A stretch of DNA of 64,000 nt from Flavobacteriia bacterium (GTDB lineage: Bacteria; Bacteroidota; Bacteroidia; Flavobacteriales_D; Crocinitomicaceae). Location of the stretch: assembly GCA_947464135.1 (NCBI GenBank), contig CANHVK010000002.1, positions 1-64,000 on the forward strand, given 5' to 3'. The notes below the pieces were generated by a model. That model saw only the letters and a program-made list of their open reading frames with translations, did not search any database and was not told the DNA's origin. Below are positions 27,935 through 36,587 of the stretch, one piece after another. Position 1 is the first letter of the stretch. Each line of letters opens with the position of its first letter. The translations under genes were made by a program, and so were the position numbers.

Positions 27935-29020
27935 TTAAGCATTAGCTTCTTCTCCACGCATTCTCTCTGCATTTTCAGCCATTTTTAATGAATCAATCAT
28001 ATCCTTTACATCTCCATTCATAAAAGCAGAAAGGTTATAAATGGTCTTGTTGATTCTGTGGTCTGTAATACGTCCTTGTGGATAGTTGTATGTTCTAATT
28101 TTTGCAGAACGGTCACCTGTTGATACCAAGGTCTTACGTTTCGCAGCACGTTCTTCGTGGACGCGGTCCAATTCAATTTGATACAAACGTGAACGCAATA
28201 CAGAAATCGCTTTTTCCAAGTTTTTATGCTGAGAACGACCATCCTGACATTCTACCACTAATCCCGAAGGAATGTGTGTCAAACGAATTGCCGATTCCGT
28301 TTTGTTAATGTGCTGACCACCCGCACCTGATGCACGGAATGTGTCTTTACGCACATCGTTCATATCCAATTCAAAATCTACTTCTTCTGCTTCAGGTAAC
28401 ACGGCTACCGTAATCGCAGATGTATGCACACGTCCTTGCGATTCCGTTTCAGGAACTCGTTGCACACGGTGAACACCTGATTCGAATTTCAACATTCCGT
28501 AAATTCCTTCTCCTTCAATTTCCAATGAAATCTCTTTGATTCCTTTTGTTCCTCCTTCTTGTGAGTTTAGGATTTCATATTTCCATCCCATCTCTTTGAA
28601 GAACATCGTATACATACGGAAGCAATCTTCCACGAAAATACACGCCTCATCTCCTCCTGTCCCTGCACGTAATTCCATAATGGCATTTTTATCGTCTTCC
28701 GGGTCCTTCGGTATCAACAACATTTTCAATTGTTCTTCCAAATCAGGGCGTTTTTTCTCCAACTCGTCAATCTCCATCTTTGCCATTTCACGCATTTCAG
28801 GATCCTCTTCAATCGCTAATAGTTCTTTCGAACTTGCTAAGTTATCAATTACGTTTCTATATTCTTTGTAAGCCCTAACTACCTCATCCAACTCTCGGTA
28901 TTCCTTGTTTAACTTGACATATCGATCCATATCCGAAATGATATCCGGGTCAACAATCAAGGTTCCAACTTCCTGAAAACGATACTCAATCGCTTCTAAT
29001 TTTTTAATTAAATCTTGCAT
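27935..29020 (-). CDS. prfA: Peptide chain release factor 1
   Basis: RF1 reads UAA and UAG stop codons and triggers peptide release. The stop-codon recognition tripeptide P190-E-T192 (the PxT motif of RF1) is in HRVQRVPETESQGRVHTSA. The catalytic GGQ is at residues 234-236 in SGAGGQHINK. Length 361 is normal. It lies 3 bases after purM and just before a lipoprotein gene. The second factor, RF2, is also in this window. Confidence 0.97.
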   Translation of the reverse strand: MQDLIKKLEAIEYRFQEVGTLIVDPDIISDMDRYVKLNKEYRELDEVVRAYKEYRNVIDNLASSKELLAIEEDPEMREMAKMEIDELEKKRPDLEEQLKMLLIPKDPEDDKNAIMELRAGTGGDEACIFVEDCFRMYTMFFKEMGWKYEILNSQEGGTKGIKEISLEIEGEGIYGMLKFESGVHRVQRVPETESQGRVHTSAITVAVLPEAEEVDFELDMNDVRKDTFRASGAGGQHINKTESAIRLTHIPSGLVVECQDGRSQHKNLEKAISVLRSRLYQIELDRVHEERAAKRKTLVSTGDRSAKIRTYNYPQGRITDHRINKTIYNLSAFMNGDVKDMIDSLKMAENAERMRGEEANA

Positions 29021-29023
29021 TTA

Positions 29024-30193
29024 TTATTCGTAAATAAATTCGCCAAAGGCTGATTTGATAGTCAATTTTTTTCCGTCACACGCTTCCACTCTACCAACAA
29101 TTTGAGCTGGCACGTTAAACGATTCTGAAATTTCTATAATTGATTGTACTAATTCTTGTGGAACATACAATTCCATACGGTGACCCATATTGAAAACCTT
29201 ATACATTTCTTTCCAATCTGTATTTGATTCTTCTTGAATCGTTTTGAATAAAGGCGGAACGTCAAACAAATTGTCTTTAATCACGTGAACATTGTCAACA
29301 AAGTGTAATACTTTCGTTTGTGCGCCTCCACTACAATGAACCATTCCATGAATCTCACTTCTGTGCGCATCCAAAATCTTCTTGATAATCGGCGCATACG
29401 TTCTTGTAGGAGATAACACCAATTGACCTGCGTTAATCGGACTGTTTTCTACCGCATCCGTTAATTTATATTTACCTGAATAAATTAACTCTTCTGGAAC
29501 AGAAGGGTCAAAACTTTCAGGATATTTTGTTGCTAATTCTTTGTTAAACACATCGTGTCTTGCAGAAGTAAGTCCGTTACTCCCCATTCCACCATTGTAA
29601 GCTGTTTCATATGTAGCTTGACCAAAAGAAGCCAATCCTACTATCACATCCCCCGGTTGAATGGTATGGTTTGAAATCACATCTTCACGCTTCATACGAC
29701 AAACCACTGTAGAGTCAACAATTAACGTGCGAACCAAATCCCCAACGTCAGCTGTTTCACCACCAGTAGATTGAATTCCTATTCCTTGTTCACGTAATTC
29801 GTGTAATAATTCTTCCGTTCCATTAATGATTGCAGAAATCACCTCTCCTGAAACCAAATTTTTATTTCTACCAATTGTTGAAGAAAGTAAAATATTATCC
29901 GTTGCACCCACACACAACAAATCATCGATATTCATAATCAATGCATCTTGTGCGATTCCTTTCCACACAGACAAATCACCTGTTTCTTTCCAATACATAT
30001 AAGCCAACGACGACTTTGTCCCTGCGCCATCTGCGTGCATTACCACACAATAATTTTCATCCCCTGTTAAAGAATCGGGAACTATTTTACAGAACGCTTT
30101 TGGAAACAATCCTTTATCTACTTTTTTGATGGCATTATGGACATCCTCTTTACCGGCAGAAACACCACGTAAGTTGTATCTTGTATCAGACAT
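29024..30193 (-). CDS. purM: Phosphoribosylformylglycinamidine cyclo-ligase (AIR synthetase)
   Basis: PurM closes the imidazole ring in step five of purine synthesis, using ATP. The 389-residue form is the slightly long Bacteroidota type. Visible features are YNLRGVSAGKEDVHNAI at the N-terminus, HADGAGTKSSLAY near residue 53, MNIDDLLCVGATDNILLSSTIGR near 87-109, GGETADVGDLVRTL near 143, and GMVHCSGGAQTK near 285. It leads the leftward purM-prfA operon and has a TAnnTTTG element 16 bases upstream of its ATG. Confidence 0.95.
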   Translation of the reverse strand: MSDTRYNLRGVSAGKEDVHNAIKKVDKGLFPKAFCKIVPDSLTGDENYCVVMHADGAGTKSSLAYMYWKETGDLSVWKGIAQDALIMNIDDLLCVGATDNILLSSTIGRNKNLVSGEVISAIINGTEELLHELREQGIGIQSTGGETADVGDLVRTLIVDSTVVCRMKREDVISNHTIQPGDVIVGLASFGQATYETAYNGGMGSNGLTSARHDVFNKELATKYPESFDPSVPEELIYSGKYKLTDAVENSPINAGQLVLSPTRTYAPIIKKILDAHRSEIHGMVHCSGGAQTKVLHFVDNVHVIKDNLFDVPPLFKTIQEESNTDWKEMYKVFNMGHRMELYVPQELVQSIIEISESFNVPAQIVGRVEACDGKKLTIKSAFGEFIYE

Positions 30194-30209
30194 AGTAATT
30201 TGAAAAAAA

Positions 30210-30217
30210 CAAAATTA
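30210..30217 (-). promoter_or_regulatory. Predicted -7 element of the purM-prfA operon
   Basis: Read on the minus strand it is TAATTTTG, matching TAnnTTTG, 16 bases before the purM start. Confidence 0.5.
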
Positions 30218-30292
30218 ATAAAAAGTAGTGTTTACCTCACGGGAATTCTCCTATAATTTCAACAAGTTCAATTATCTTTAACCCGAAATTTT

Positions 30293-31687
30293 ATGATTAT
30301 GGAAAAAACACAAGCATACATTCAGGCCAACAAAGACAAATTTTTAAATGAATTGATGGATTTATTACGCATTCCGTCAATTTCAGCTGACCCTTCTTAC
30401 GCTAATAGCGTATTGGAAACAGCAGAAGCAACTGCTACCTTTTTAAAAAATGCCGGCGCTGATAATGTGACCGTTTTTCCAACGGATGGTTACCCAATTG
30501 TCTATGGTGAAAAAATCATCGATGCATCATTGCCAACGGTATTAGTTTACGGACATTACGACGTGCAACCAGCAGATCCATTGGAATTATGGGATAGTCC
30601 TGCATTTGAACCGGTTATCAAAACAACGCCTATCCATCCAGAAGGAGCGATTTTTGCGCGTGGAGCGTGTGATGACAAAGGACAAATGTTTATGCACGTA
30701 AAAGCATTTGAAGCAATGATGGCTTCAGGAGAATTAGCGTGTAACGTGAAATTTATGATTGAAGGAGAAGAAGAAGTTGGTAGTATCAACTTGGGACCTT
30801 TCATCGAAAAACACAAAGAATTATTAAAAGCAGATATCATTTTGGTTTCTGATACTGGTATGCTTTCAAACGATACACCATCTATTACAACTGGTTTACG
30901 TGGATTGAGTTATGTAGAAGTTGAAATCACAGGACCAAACCGTGATTTACATTCAGGATTATACGGTGGATGTGTTGCCAACCCGATCAATATTTTGACA
31001 AAAATGATTGCATCTTTACACGATGAAAACAATCACATTACCATTCCAGGATTTTACGATAAAGTAGAAGAATTAACCCCTGCAGAGCGAGATGAAATGG
31101 CAAAAGCGCCTTTTAGTCACGACGCCTATTGCGACGCCCTAAAAATCGACAACGTATATGGCGAAAATGGATACACAACAATGGAACGTGGTTCAATCAG
31201 ACCAACGTTAGACGTGAATGGAATTTGGGGTGGATATATCGGTGAAGGTGCAAAAACAGTTATTCCTTCAAAAGCATACGCTAAAATTTCAATGCGTTTG
31301 GTACCTCATCAAGTTCCAGATGAAATTACAGAATTATTTAAAAATCACTTTGAAAACATTGCACCAGCAGGAACAAAAGTGGTCGTAACTCCTCACCACG
31401 GTGGAAATCCAGTGGTAACTCCAACAGATTCAATTGCATACCAAGCAGCAAGCAAAGCATACGAAACGACTTTCGGAAAACCAGCCATTCCGGTTCGAAG
31501 CGGTGGAAGTATTCCAATTATCGCGTTATTTGAAAGAATTTTAGGGTTAAAAACAGTAATGATGGGCTTCGGATTAGACAGCGATGCTATCCACTCACCT
31601 AACGAGCATTATGGAGTTTTTAACTATTTCAAAGGAATCGAAACGATCCCTTATTTCTTTAAGAATTTTAGGGAGATGACAAAGTAG
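30293..31687 (+). CDS. M20 family dipeptidase
   Basis: This is a zinc dipeptidase of the M20 family, about 464 residues. VLVYGHYDVQPADP near residue 86 supplies the first zinc histidine and aspartate, GACDDKGQ near 126 the bridging aspartate, and MIEGEEEVGS near 154 the catalytic glutamate pair. PVRSGGSIPI and DAIHSPNEHYGVFNY near the C-terminus complete the set. The dimerisation domain lies between about 200 and 310. Start is ATG 30293 or, equally plausible, ATG 30299 (MEKTQAYIQ). It is divergent from purM with a 99-base gap. Cytosolic dipeptide breakdown is the likely role. Confidence 0.9.
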   Translation: MIMEKTQAYIQANKDKFLNELMDLLRIPSISADPSYANSVLETAEATATFLKNAGADNVTVFPTDGYPIVYGEKIIDASLPTVLVYGHYDVQPADPLELWDSPAFEPVIKTTPIHPEGAIFARGACDDKGQMFMHVKAFEAMMASGELACNVKFMIEGEEEVGSINLGPFIEKHKELLKADIILVSDTGMLSNDTPSITTGLRGLSYVEVEITGPNRDLHSGLYGGCVANPINILTKMIASLHDENNHITIPGFYDKVEELTPAERDEMAKAPFSHDAYCDALKIDNVYGENGYTTMERGSIRPTLDVNGIWGGYIGEGAKTVIPSKAYAKISMRLVPHQVPDEITELFKNHFENIAPAGTKVVVTPHHGGNPVVTPTDSIAYQAASKAYETTFGKPAIPVRSGGSIPIIALFERILGLKTVMMGFGLDSDAIHSPNEHYGVFNYFKGIETIPYFFKNFREMTK

Positions 31688-31706
31688 CCTTCGAGAACCT
31701 CAGGCT
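31686..31706. repeat. Small hairpin of the CTTCGA-nnnn-CTCAG type
   Basis: Overlapping the stop codon of the dipeptidase gene, AGCC and GGCT arms with GAG/CTC form a hairpin. The core CTTCGA...CTCAG is the same as in the REP-like elements at 32.9 and 34.6 kb. No T-run follows, so it is not a standard terminator. Confidence 0.55.
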
Positions 31707-31738
31707 AATTTATTATATTTAAAATAGATATCTTTAAT

Positions 31739-32242
31739 ATGAAAACATTTAAAATGAAAAAAAATAATTGCATTAGTATTTATTACAAATACATCTATTT
31801 AGCGTGCATATTATTATTTTTCTCCTCTTGTTCTCTATTCAAAGACATACAAATAACAAACATTCAAGATATCAAACCATCCTTTGAGAATAAATCTTTG
31901 GTGCTACAAGCTTCTATAGACATAACTAACAATAACTTCTATAAAGTTGCTGTAAAAGCATCTGATTTAATTATAAGCCTTGATGATAAGGAACTTGGTA
32001 ATATTGAATTACTTGAAAAAGTAGTTTTTAAACGAAAAAGTTCAGAAACATACCCTTTTAAATTTAAAATGAAATTAGCAGATGGTGCCTTATTTACCAT
32101 TTTAAAAAACGTATTTAAAAAAGAAGTCACTCTCGCTATTAAAGGGAAAATCAAAGGTGCGGCTATGGGTATTCCTAAATCCATTACTATAAACGAAACC
32201 AAAACAATAGATGCAAGTCTATTGAAAAATCTAACGAATTAA
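31739..32242 (+). CDS. LEA type 2-like lipoprotein
   Basis: The 167-residue product has a signal segment ending in a lipobox (LFFSSC, then SLFKDIQITNIQDIKPSF). The rest fits the LEA_2 (water stress and hypersensitive response) fold: ASIDITNNNFYKVAVKASDLIISLDDKELG followed by strands ending in a GKIKGAAMGIPKSITIN segment. The usual phrase 'N-P-n-x-x-x-v-x-x' is altered to NNNFYKV. It probably sits in the periplasm or outer membrane. ATG 31754 is an alternative start. It is 10 bases upstream of the mtnB-like gene. Function is unknown. Confidence 0.75.
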   Translation: MKTFKMKKNNCISIYYKYIYLACILLFFSSCSLFKDIQITNIQDIKPSFENKSLVLQASIDITNNNFYKVAVKASDLIISLDDKELGNIELLEKVVFKRKSSETYPFKFKMKLADGALFTILKNVFKKEVTLAIKGKIKGAAMGIPKSITINETKTIDASLLKNLTN

Positions 32243-32252
32243 TCACTGCATT

Positions 32253-32873
32253 ATGCAAGATATTTTTGATTTAAAAGAAAATATAGCACAAACTATTCGT
32301 GCATATCACGCCAAAGGTTGGTCGCCTGCTACCAGTACAAATTATTCATTCCGTGAATCATCGGATGCAAATACCTTATTTGTTTCTCGCTCTGGAATTG
32401 ATAAATCGCTTTTTCATCCAGAAGATTTTATGCAAGTGGCGATGGATGGTCATCCTGTATTGGAAGATCGTGGGATCAAACCTTCAGCTGAAACATTGAT
32501 TCACTGTATTTTGTATAAATTATTCCCTGAAACAACGGTGATTCTTCACAGTCATTCTTCTAATTCAGTGGTAAATTCGCAATTATATAACACTTCCATT
32601 CCTTTCGAAGGATACGAAATTCAAAAAGGATTTGCGGGACAAACAACACATGAAAACGAAATTCAAATTCCTATTCTTTCTAACTCGCAAGATATGAAAG
32701 AATTTGCATCTTGGATGGAAGAACGCAAAGCTGAATTTACAAACCATTGTTTTATTATTCGCAACCATGGAACATATGCTTGGGGTAAAAATTTATTCGA
32801 AGCAAAAAGACACTTGGAAACATTGGAATATTTGTTGGAAGTGAATTCGAAATTGAAGGAGATAAATAGATAA
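32253..32873 (+). CDS. mtnB: Methylthioribulose-1-phosphate dehydratase (class II aldolase family)
   Basis: The enzyme dehydrates methylthioribulose 1-phosphate in methionine salvage. The 206 residues include GWSPATSTNYSFR near 22 and SRSGIDKSLFHPEDFM near 45. The zinc ligands are H99 and H101 in VILHSHSSNSVVNSQLY, with a further histidine in IIRNHGTYAWG near 171. These features separate MtnB from fuculose aldolases. mtnC and mtnD, usual partners, are not adjacent here, so the pathway assignment relies on the protein alone. A REP-like element follows. Confidence 0.85.
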   Translation: MQDIFDLKENIAQTIRAYHAKGWSPATSTNYSFRESSDANTLFVSRSGIDKSLFHPEDFMQVAMDGHPVLEDRGIKPSAETLIHCILYKLFPETTVILHSHSSNSVVNSQLYNTSIPFEGYEIQKGFAGQTTHENEIQIPILSNSQDMKEFASWMEERKAEFTNHCFIIRNHGTYAWGKNLFEAKRHLETLEYLLEVNSKLKEINR

Positions 32874-32880
32874 CATTTGT

Positions 32881-32992
32881 TTTCCCTCCTTGAGGAGGGA
32901 TTAAGGGAGGTGATAAGAACTATATTAGAAACTCTGTCACCCTCCTTGGTCCTTCCTCCACTTCGACAAGCTCAGTGTAAACAGGGAGGAGA
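32881..32992. repeat. REP-like intergenic element, copy A
   Basis: It opens with the perfect hairpin TCCCTCC-TTGA-GGAGGGA. Next comes AGGGAGGTGA, which is inversely repeated as TCACCCTCCTT about 30 bases later. It closes with CACTTCGACAAGCTCAGTG and AGGGAGGA. The whole gap between mtnB and pccB is this element. Copies B (34565-34688) and C (36070-36168) share the plan. Confidence 0.85.
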
Positions 32993-33006
32993 CTAAAAAT
33001 CAAACT

Positions 33007-34551
33007 ATGAACAACATAAAACGACAAGAATTACTGACATTACGTGAAAACTCCCAATTAGGTGGTGGACAAACGCGTATTGACAAACAACATAGTCAAG
33101 GAAAATTAACTGCAAGAGAACGTATTGAATTGTTATTAGATGAAGATACCTTTCAAGAGATAGGTATGTTTGTTACGCATCGTTCTACGTCATTTGGTTT
33201 GGATGAGCAAAAATTTCCTGGAGATGGAGTTGTAACAGGGTATGGTCGTATTCATGGACGATTGGTTTATGTCTTTTCACAAGATTTTACAGTATTAGGT
33301 GGTTCACTTTCTGAAACACATGCAGAGAAAATCTGTAAGGTTATGGATTTGGCGGTAAAAAATGGAGCACCCGTAATTGGGTTAAATGACTCTGGGGGTG
33401 CTCGTATCCAAGAAGGGGTGGTTTCCCTTGCTGGATATGCTGATATTTTTTATCGCAATACACGTGCTTCTGGGGTTGTTCCACAAATCAGCGTGATTAT
33501 GGGACCTTGTGCAGGTGGTGCAGTATATAGTCCTGCGTTGACTGACTTCGTATTTATGGTAGAAGACACTTCCTATATGTTTGTTACTGGACCTAATGTG
33601 GTAAAAACAGTAACCCACGAAGAAGTAAGTTCTGAAGATTTAGGTGGAGCAAAAACACATGCAGAAAAATCAGGGGTAACTCATTTTACCAGTTCAAATG
33701 ACGTGACTTGTTTGAGACAAGTGCGTGATTTTATGACGTATATGCCACAAAATTATGGAGAATATGCACCAACTACATCCTTTGAATTTGATAAATCTAA
33801 ATTAACTCAAATACAAACTATTTTACCCGAAAATGCTTCTTTTCCGTATGATATACGTAGCGTAATCGAATGTATTATTGATGATAATTCATTCCGTGAA
33901 GTACACAAAGATTTTGCTACAAACATCGTAGTCGGATTTGGACGTTTAGAAGGAAGAACGATTGGTATTATTGCCAATCAACCGGAATCTCTTGCTGGGG
34001 TTTTAGATATTGATTCTTCACGCAAAGGAGCACGTTTTGTTCGTTTCTGTGATTCGTTTAATATTCCGTTATTGGTATTGGAAGATGTCCCTGGATTTTT
34101 ACCAGGAACAGACCAAGAGTGGAGAGGCATAATTTCACATGGAGCAAAATTATTGTATGCATTTTCAGAAGCAACTGTTCCGAGAGTAACCGTTATTACA
34201 CGCAAAGCCTATGGTGGTGCATTTGACGTAATGAACTCAAAAAACATTGGAGCTGATGTCAATTTTGCATGGCCAACAGCTGAAATCGCGGTGATGGGAG
34301 CGAAAGGTGCCGCAGAGATTATATTCAAAAGAGAAATTGGCGCAGCCAAAGATCCACAAGCAAAATGGATAGAAAAAGAAGCTGAATATGCTGAAATGTT
34401 TGCTAATCCGTATCGTGCTGCAGAAAGAGGTTTTGTAGATGAAGTGATTTTACCGGAGGAAACTCGTTCTAAATTGATTCACGCATTTAAAATGTTGGAA
34501 AACAAAGCAGAACATTTACCACAGAAAAAACATGGGAATATTCCACTATAG
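33007..34551 (+). CDS. pccB: Acyl-CoA (propionyl-CoA) carboxylase beta subunit
   Basis: This is the carboxyltransferase subunit that moves CO2 from biotin to propionyl-CoA (or a related acyl-CoA). The 514-residue protein has both crotonase-like halves. The N-half has [26 protein letters not shown] and [13 protein letters not shown], then [17 protein letters not shown]. The C-half has [42 protein letters not shown], and [10 protein letters not shown]. The biotin carboxylase subunit is not in the window. It is flanked on both sides by REP-like elements and appears to be a separate transcript. Confidence 0.92.
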   Translation: MNNIKRQELLTLRENSQLGGGQTRIDKQHSQGKLTARERIELLLDEDTFQEIGMFVTHRSTSFGLDEQKFPGDGVVTGYGRIHGRLVYVFSQDFTVLGGSLSETHAEKICKVMDLAVKNGAPVIGLNDSGGARIQEGVVSLAGYADIFYRNTRASGVVPQISVIMGPCAGGAVYSPALTDFVFMVEDTSYMFVTGPNVVKTVTHEEVSSEDLGGAKTHAEKSGVTHFTSSNDVTCLRQVRDFMTYMPQNYGEYAPTTSFEFDKSKLTQIQTILPENASFPYDIRSVIECIIDDNSFREVHKDFATNIVVGFGRLEGRTIGIIANQPESLAGVLDIDSSRKGARFVRFCDSFNIPLLVLEDVPGFLPGTDQEWRGIISHGAKLLYAFSEATVPRVTVITRKAYGGAFDVMNSKNIGADVNFAWPTAEIAVMGAKGAAEIIFKREIGAAKDPQAKWIEKEAEYAEMFANPYRAAERGFVDEVILPEETRSKLIHAFKMLENKAEHLPQKKHGNIPL

Positions 34552-34564
34552 ATTGGAAGATTTA

Positions 34565-34688
34565 TTTTCCCTCCTTGAGGAGGGACTAAGGGATGTGATA
34601 AAAATCTTAATATAAATCTGGTTTACTTACCTGTCACCCACCTAATCCTCCCTCCACTTCGACAAGCTCAGTGTAAACAGGGAGGAGA
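34565..34688. repeat. REP-like intergenic element, copy B
   Basis: Very close to copy A at both ends: the same TCCCTCC/GGAGGGA hairpin, the 'ggga-tgtgat' inner arm, the later gtcaccca arm, and the closing CACTTCGACAAGCTCAGTG then CAGGGAGGA. The middle is diverged in sequence but similar in length. Confidence 0.85.
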
Positions 34689-34690
34689 TG

Positions 34691-34725
34691 CTAATGACTA
34701 TTTACTAATTACTATTAACTAAATA
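34691..34725. repeat. Heptamer tandem repeat, five units
   Basis: Units ctaatga, ctattta, ctaatta, ctattaa and ctaaata run directly into the start codon of the acyltransferase gene. The same family occurs at 18500-18548. Confidence 0.7.
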
Positions 34726-36041
34726 TGAGACTTTTATACTTTCTTGTTAAAATTTTTGCTCAATATTCTTTGCGAATTTATTTCCCGAGAATTCTAAAGA
34801 TTAATGCTCCAAAAAAACTATTTGGTCGTACGATCTATGTCAGTAATCATCCATCTTCGTTTATGGATCCGATTGTTGTAGGAACATTACAACGACCGAT
34901 TGTATTTTTTATGACACGCTCGGATATTTTTACTCCGGTGATGAAACCTATTTTATGGATGACTCAAATGTTACCCATTTACAGACAGTTAGATGGAGAT
35001 GGAGCAGTGGGGAAAAATGCAGCTGTATTCAAAACAACATCAAACGTATTAAGCTTTGGGCGCAATCTATTAATTTTTGGAGAAGGATTTACAGATGATA
35101 TTTTCATTCGTAGGTTAAAACCAATCAAAAAAGGAGCGGCACGTATTGGCTTCAGTGCATTAGACAGCATGAAATGGAAGAAAAAAGTCTATGTTGCCTG
35201 TATTGGTATTAACTATGGTGATCCTAAACACTTGGGGTCTGATGTGGTAGTCAACAACTCAGAGCGTTTTTGTTTGAATGAATACGAAGAAATGTATCGT
35301 GAAAATCCAAACAAAGCTATCACAGAAGTTACCCGTCGCATCGAATCAATGATGAAACCGTTGATCACGCACGTTGAAAACAAAGATTGGGCTCCATTCC
35401 ATGAACACATAACCCGAATTCGCAGAAATGGATTGAATCCAGAAGATGTTGATTTGTCAATTTCTTTAAGACAACGATATAAAAATTCACAAAACCTAGC
35501 AGACTGGATCAATAAACAAGATTTAGAAAATCCTGAGTTAATTGCTTTAAAAAATCAAGCCGATACCTATTTCCGTTTACAAAAACGGTTGGGATTAAAA
35601 GAGAAATACGTGTATGAATTACAAAAAACGGGATCTCTAAATACTACAAATCACTTGATGTATTTAATATTAATAGCACCAATTTTTATTCTAGCATCAC
35701 TCCATTTAGGACCTATATATGTGTTAGTAAAACGTATGACAGAAAAAATGTTCAAAAGAAGTGTTTTTTGGTCTTCAGTAAAAATGATGCTTGGAATGTT
35801 ATTTATGGCATTAGTTAACTGGCCAATAGTAACCTTTTTGAACAATTACTTATTTCATAATGGTTGGGTTGCCTTGATTTACTTTTTAACTATTCCACTA
35901 TTTGGAGTAGCGGCTTACCACTACAAAGCACATTTAATAGCATTAAAAACTAAAAATAAACTGAATAGAATGGATTTAAAAGAGTTTGTAGCGAAACGAA
36001 AAGATTTAGAAGTGAAGATTGAAGCAATTGTGAAAGGGTAG
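34725..36041 (+). CDS. 1-acylglycerol-3-phosphate acyltransferase-like protein (PlsC family)
   Basis: The enzyme should acylate a glycerophospholipid precursor at the inner membrane. The catalytic histidine-aspartate pair is H42 and D48 in NHPSSFMDP, spaced by five residues, a variant of the HX4D motif. FGEGFTDD near residue 125 is the second motif. Two or three membrane helices follow near 306-400 (LMYLILIAPIFILASLHL and others), longer than the 240-residue classical PlsC. Substrate specificity is unknown. The ATG lies at the end of a heptamer repeat, and REP-like elements lie on both sides. Confidence 0.82.
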   Translation: MRLLYFLVKIFAQYSLRIYFPRILKINAPKKLFGRTIYVSNHPSSFMDPIVVGTLQRPIVFFMTRSDIFTPVMKPILWMTQMLPIYRQLDGDGAVGKNAAVFKTTSNVLSFGRNLLIFGEGFTDDIFIRRLKPIKKGAARIGFSALDSMKWKKKVYVACIGINYGDPKHLGSDVVVNNSERFCLNEYEEMYRENPNKAITEVTRRIESMMKPLITHVENKDWAPFHEHITRIRRNGLNPEDVDLSISLRQRYKNSQNLADWINKQDLENPELIALKNQADTYFRLQKRLGLKEKYVYELQKTGSLNTTNHLMYLILIAPIFILASLHLGPIYVLVKRMTEKMFKRSVFWSSVKMMLGMLFMALVNWPIVTFLNNYLFHNGWVALIYFLTIPLFGVAAYHYKAHLIALKTKNKLNRMDLKEFVAKRKDLEVKIEAIVKG

Positions 36042-36069
36042 AAATTAACTTTTCATCTAGATTTGAATT

Positions 36070-36168
36070 TCTCCCTCCTTAAGGATGGCTGGGGATGTGA
36101 CTCATTTCTATTATATTATTTCAAATTCAATTTAATCACCCTCCTTTATCCTCCCTCAAGGGAGGAAA
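36070..36168. repeat. REP-like intergenic element, copy C (diverged)
   Basis: It has the same layout as copies A and B but more diverged: TCCCTCCTTaaGGA at the left, then ggggatgtgac, and at the right TCACCCTCC, ATCCTCCCTC and a closing CCCTCAAGGGAGG. It lacks the CTTCGACAAGCTCAG segment. Confidence 0.75.
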
Positions 36169-36176
36169 CATTAATT

Positions 36177-36587
36177 TTACTTTATAATTACCCCTTTCAC
36201 ACCTAATTGAGAAATTAACTTCATGTTTTTTTCTTGAATTGTTTCTGGAAGGAAAAGGAATTTTTTATCGTACATCACATCATTCACCCAGAAACTAACC
36301 CAATATTCATTAGTTAGACCAAAAACATCTTCCATAATAGGTTCAATTTTGGCAGCTTCATTTGGTAATAACAATTCTATACAATGACGTAAAGTTGAAG
36401 TTTGTACCTTTTCACCAGTATTAACATTTTCTCCATATCCTGTACTTGTGATGATAATTCCTTCCATGATATCATCACGAAGGTTTAACAAATAAGCATA
36501 GTGAATTGGCTCATTATTTTCATCAAATTGTCGAACAATACATACAGCTACATTTTCGACCTTTGGGCCCATTAACTCTTCTCTCAT
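36177..36587 (-). CDS. Hypothetical protein, 136 aa
   Basis: This cytoplasmic-looking protein without signal or membrane segment opens MREELMGPKVENVAVCIVRQ. It contains WVSFWVNDVMYDKKFLFLPE and a C-terminal amphipathic segment. I recognise no family. Its start overlaps the stop of the upstream serine hydrolase by 4 bases (ATGA-type junction), which suggests translational coupling. Acidic and beta-rich composition would fit a small stand-alone domain, but that is inference. Confidence 0.7.
   Translation of the reverse strand: MREELMGPKVENVAVCIVRQFDENNEPIHYAYLLNLRDDIMEGIIITSTGYGENVNTGEKVQTSTLRHCIELLLPNEAAKIEPIMEDVFGLTNEYWVSFWVNDVMYDKKFLFLPETIQEKNMKLISQLGVKGVIIK

Noticed and set aside
28536..28871. 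Open frame of 111 codons on the plus strand inside prfA
   Set aside because: It is antisense to the conserved RF1 sequence and has no family resemblance.
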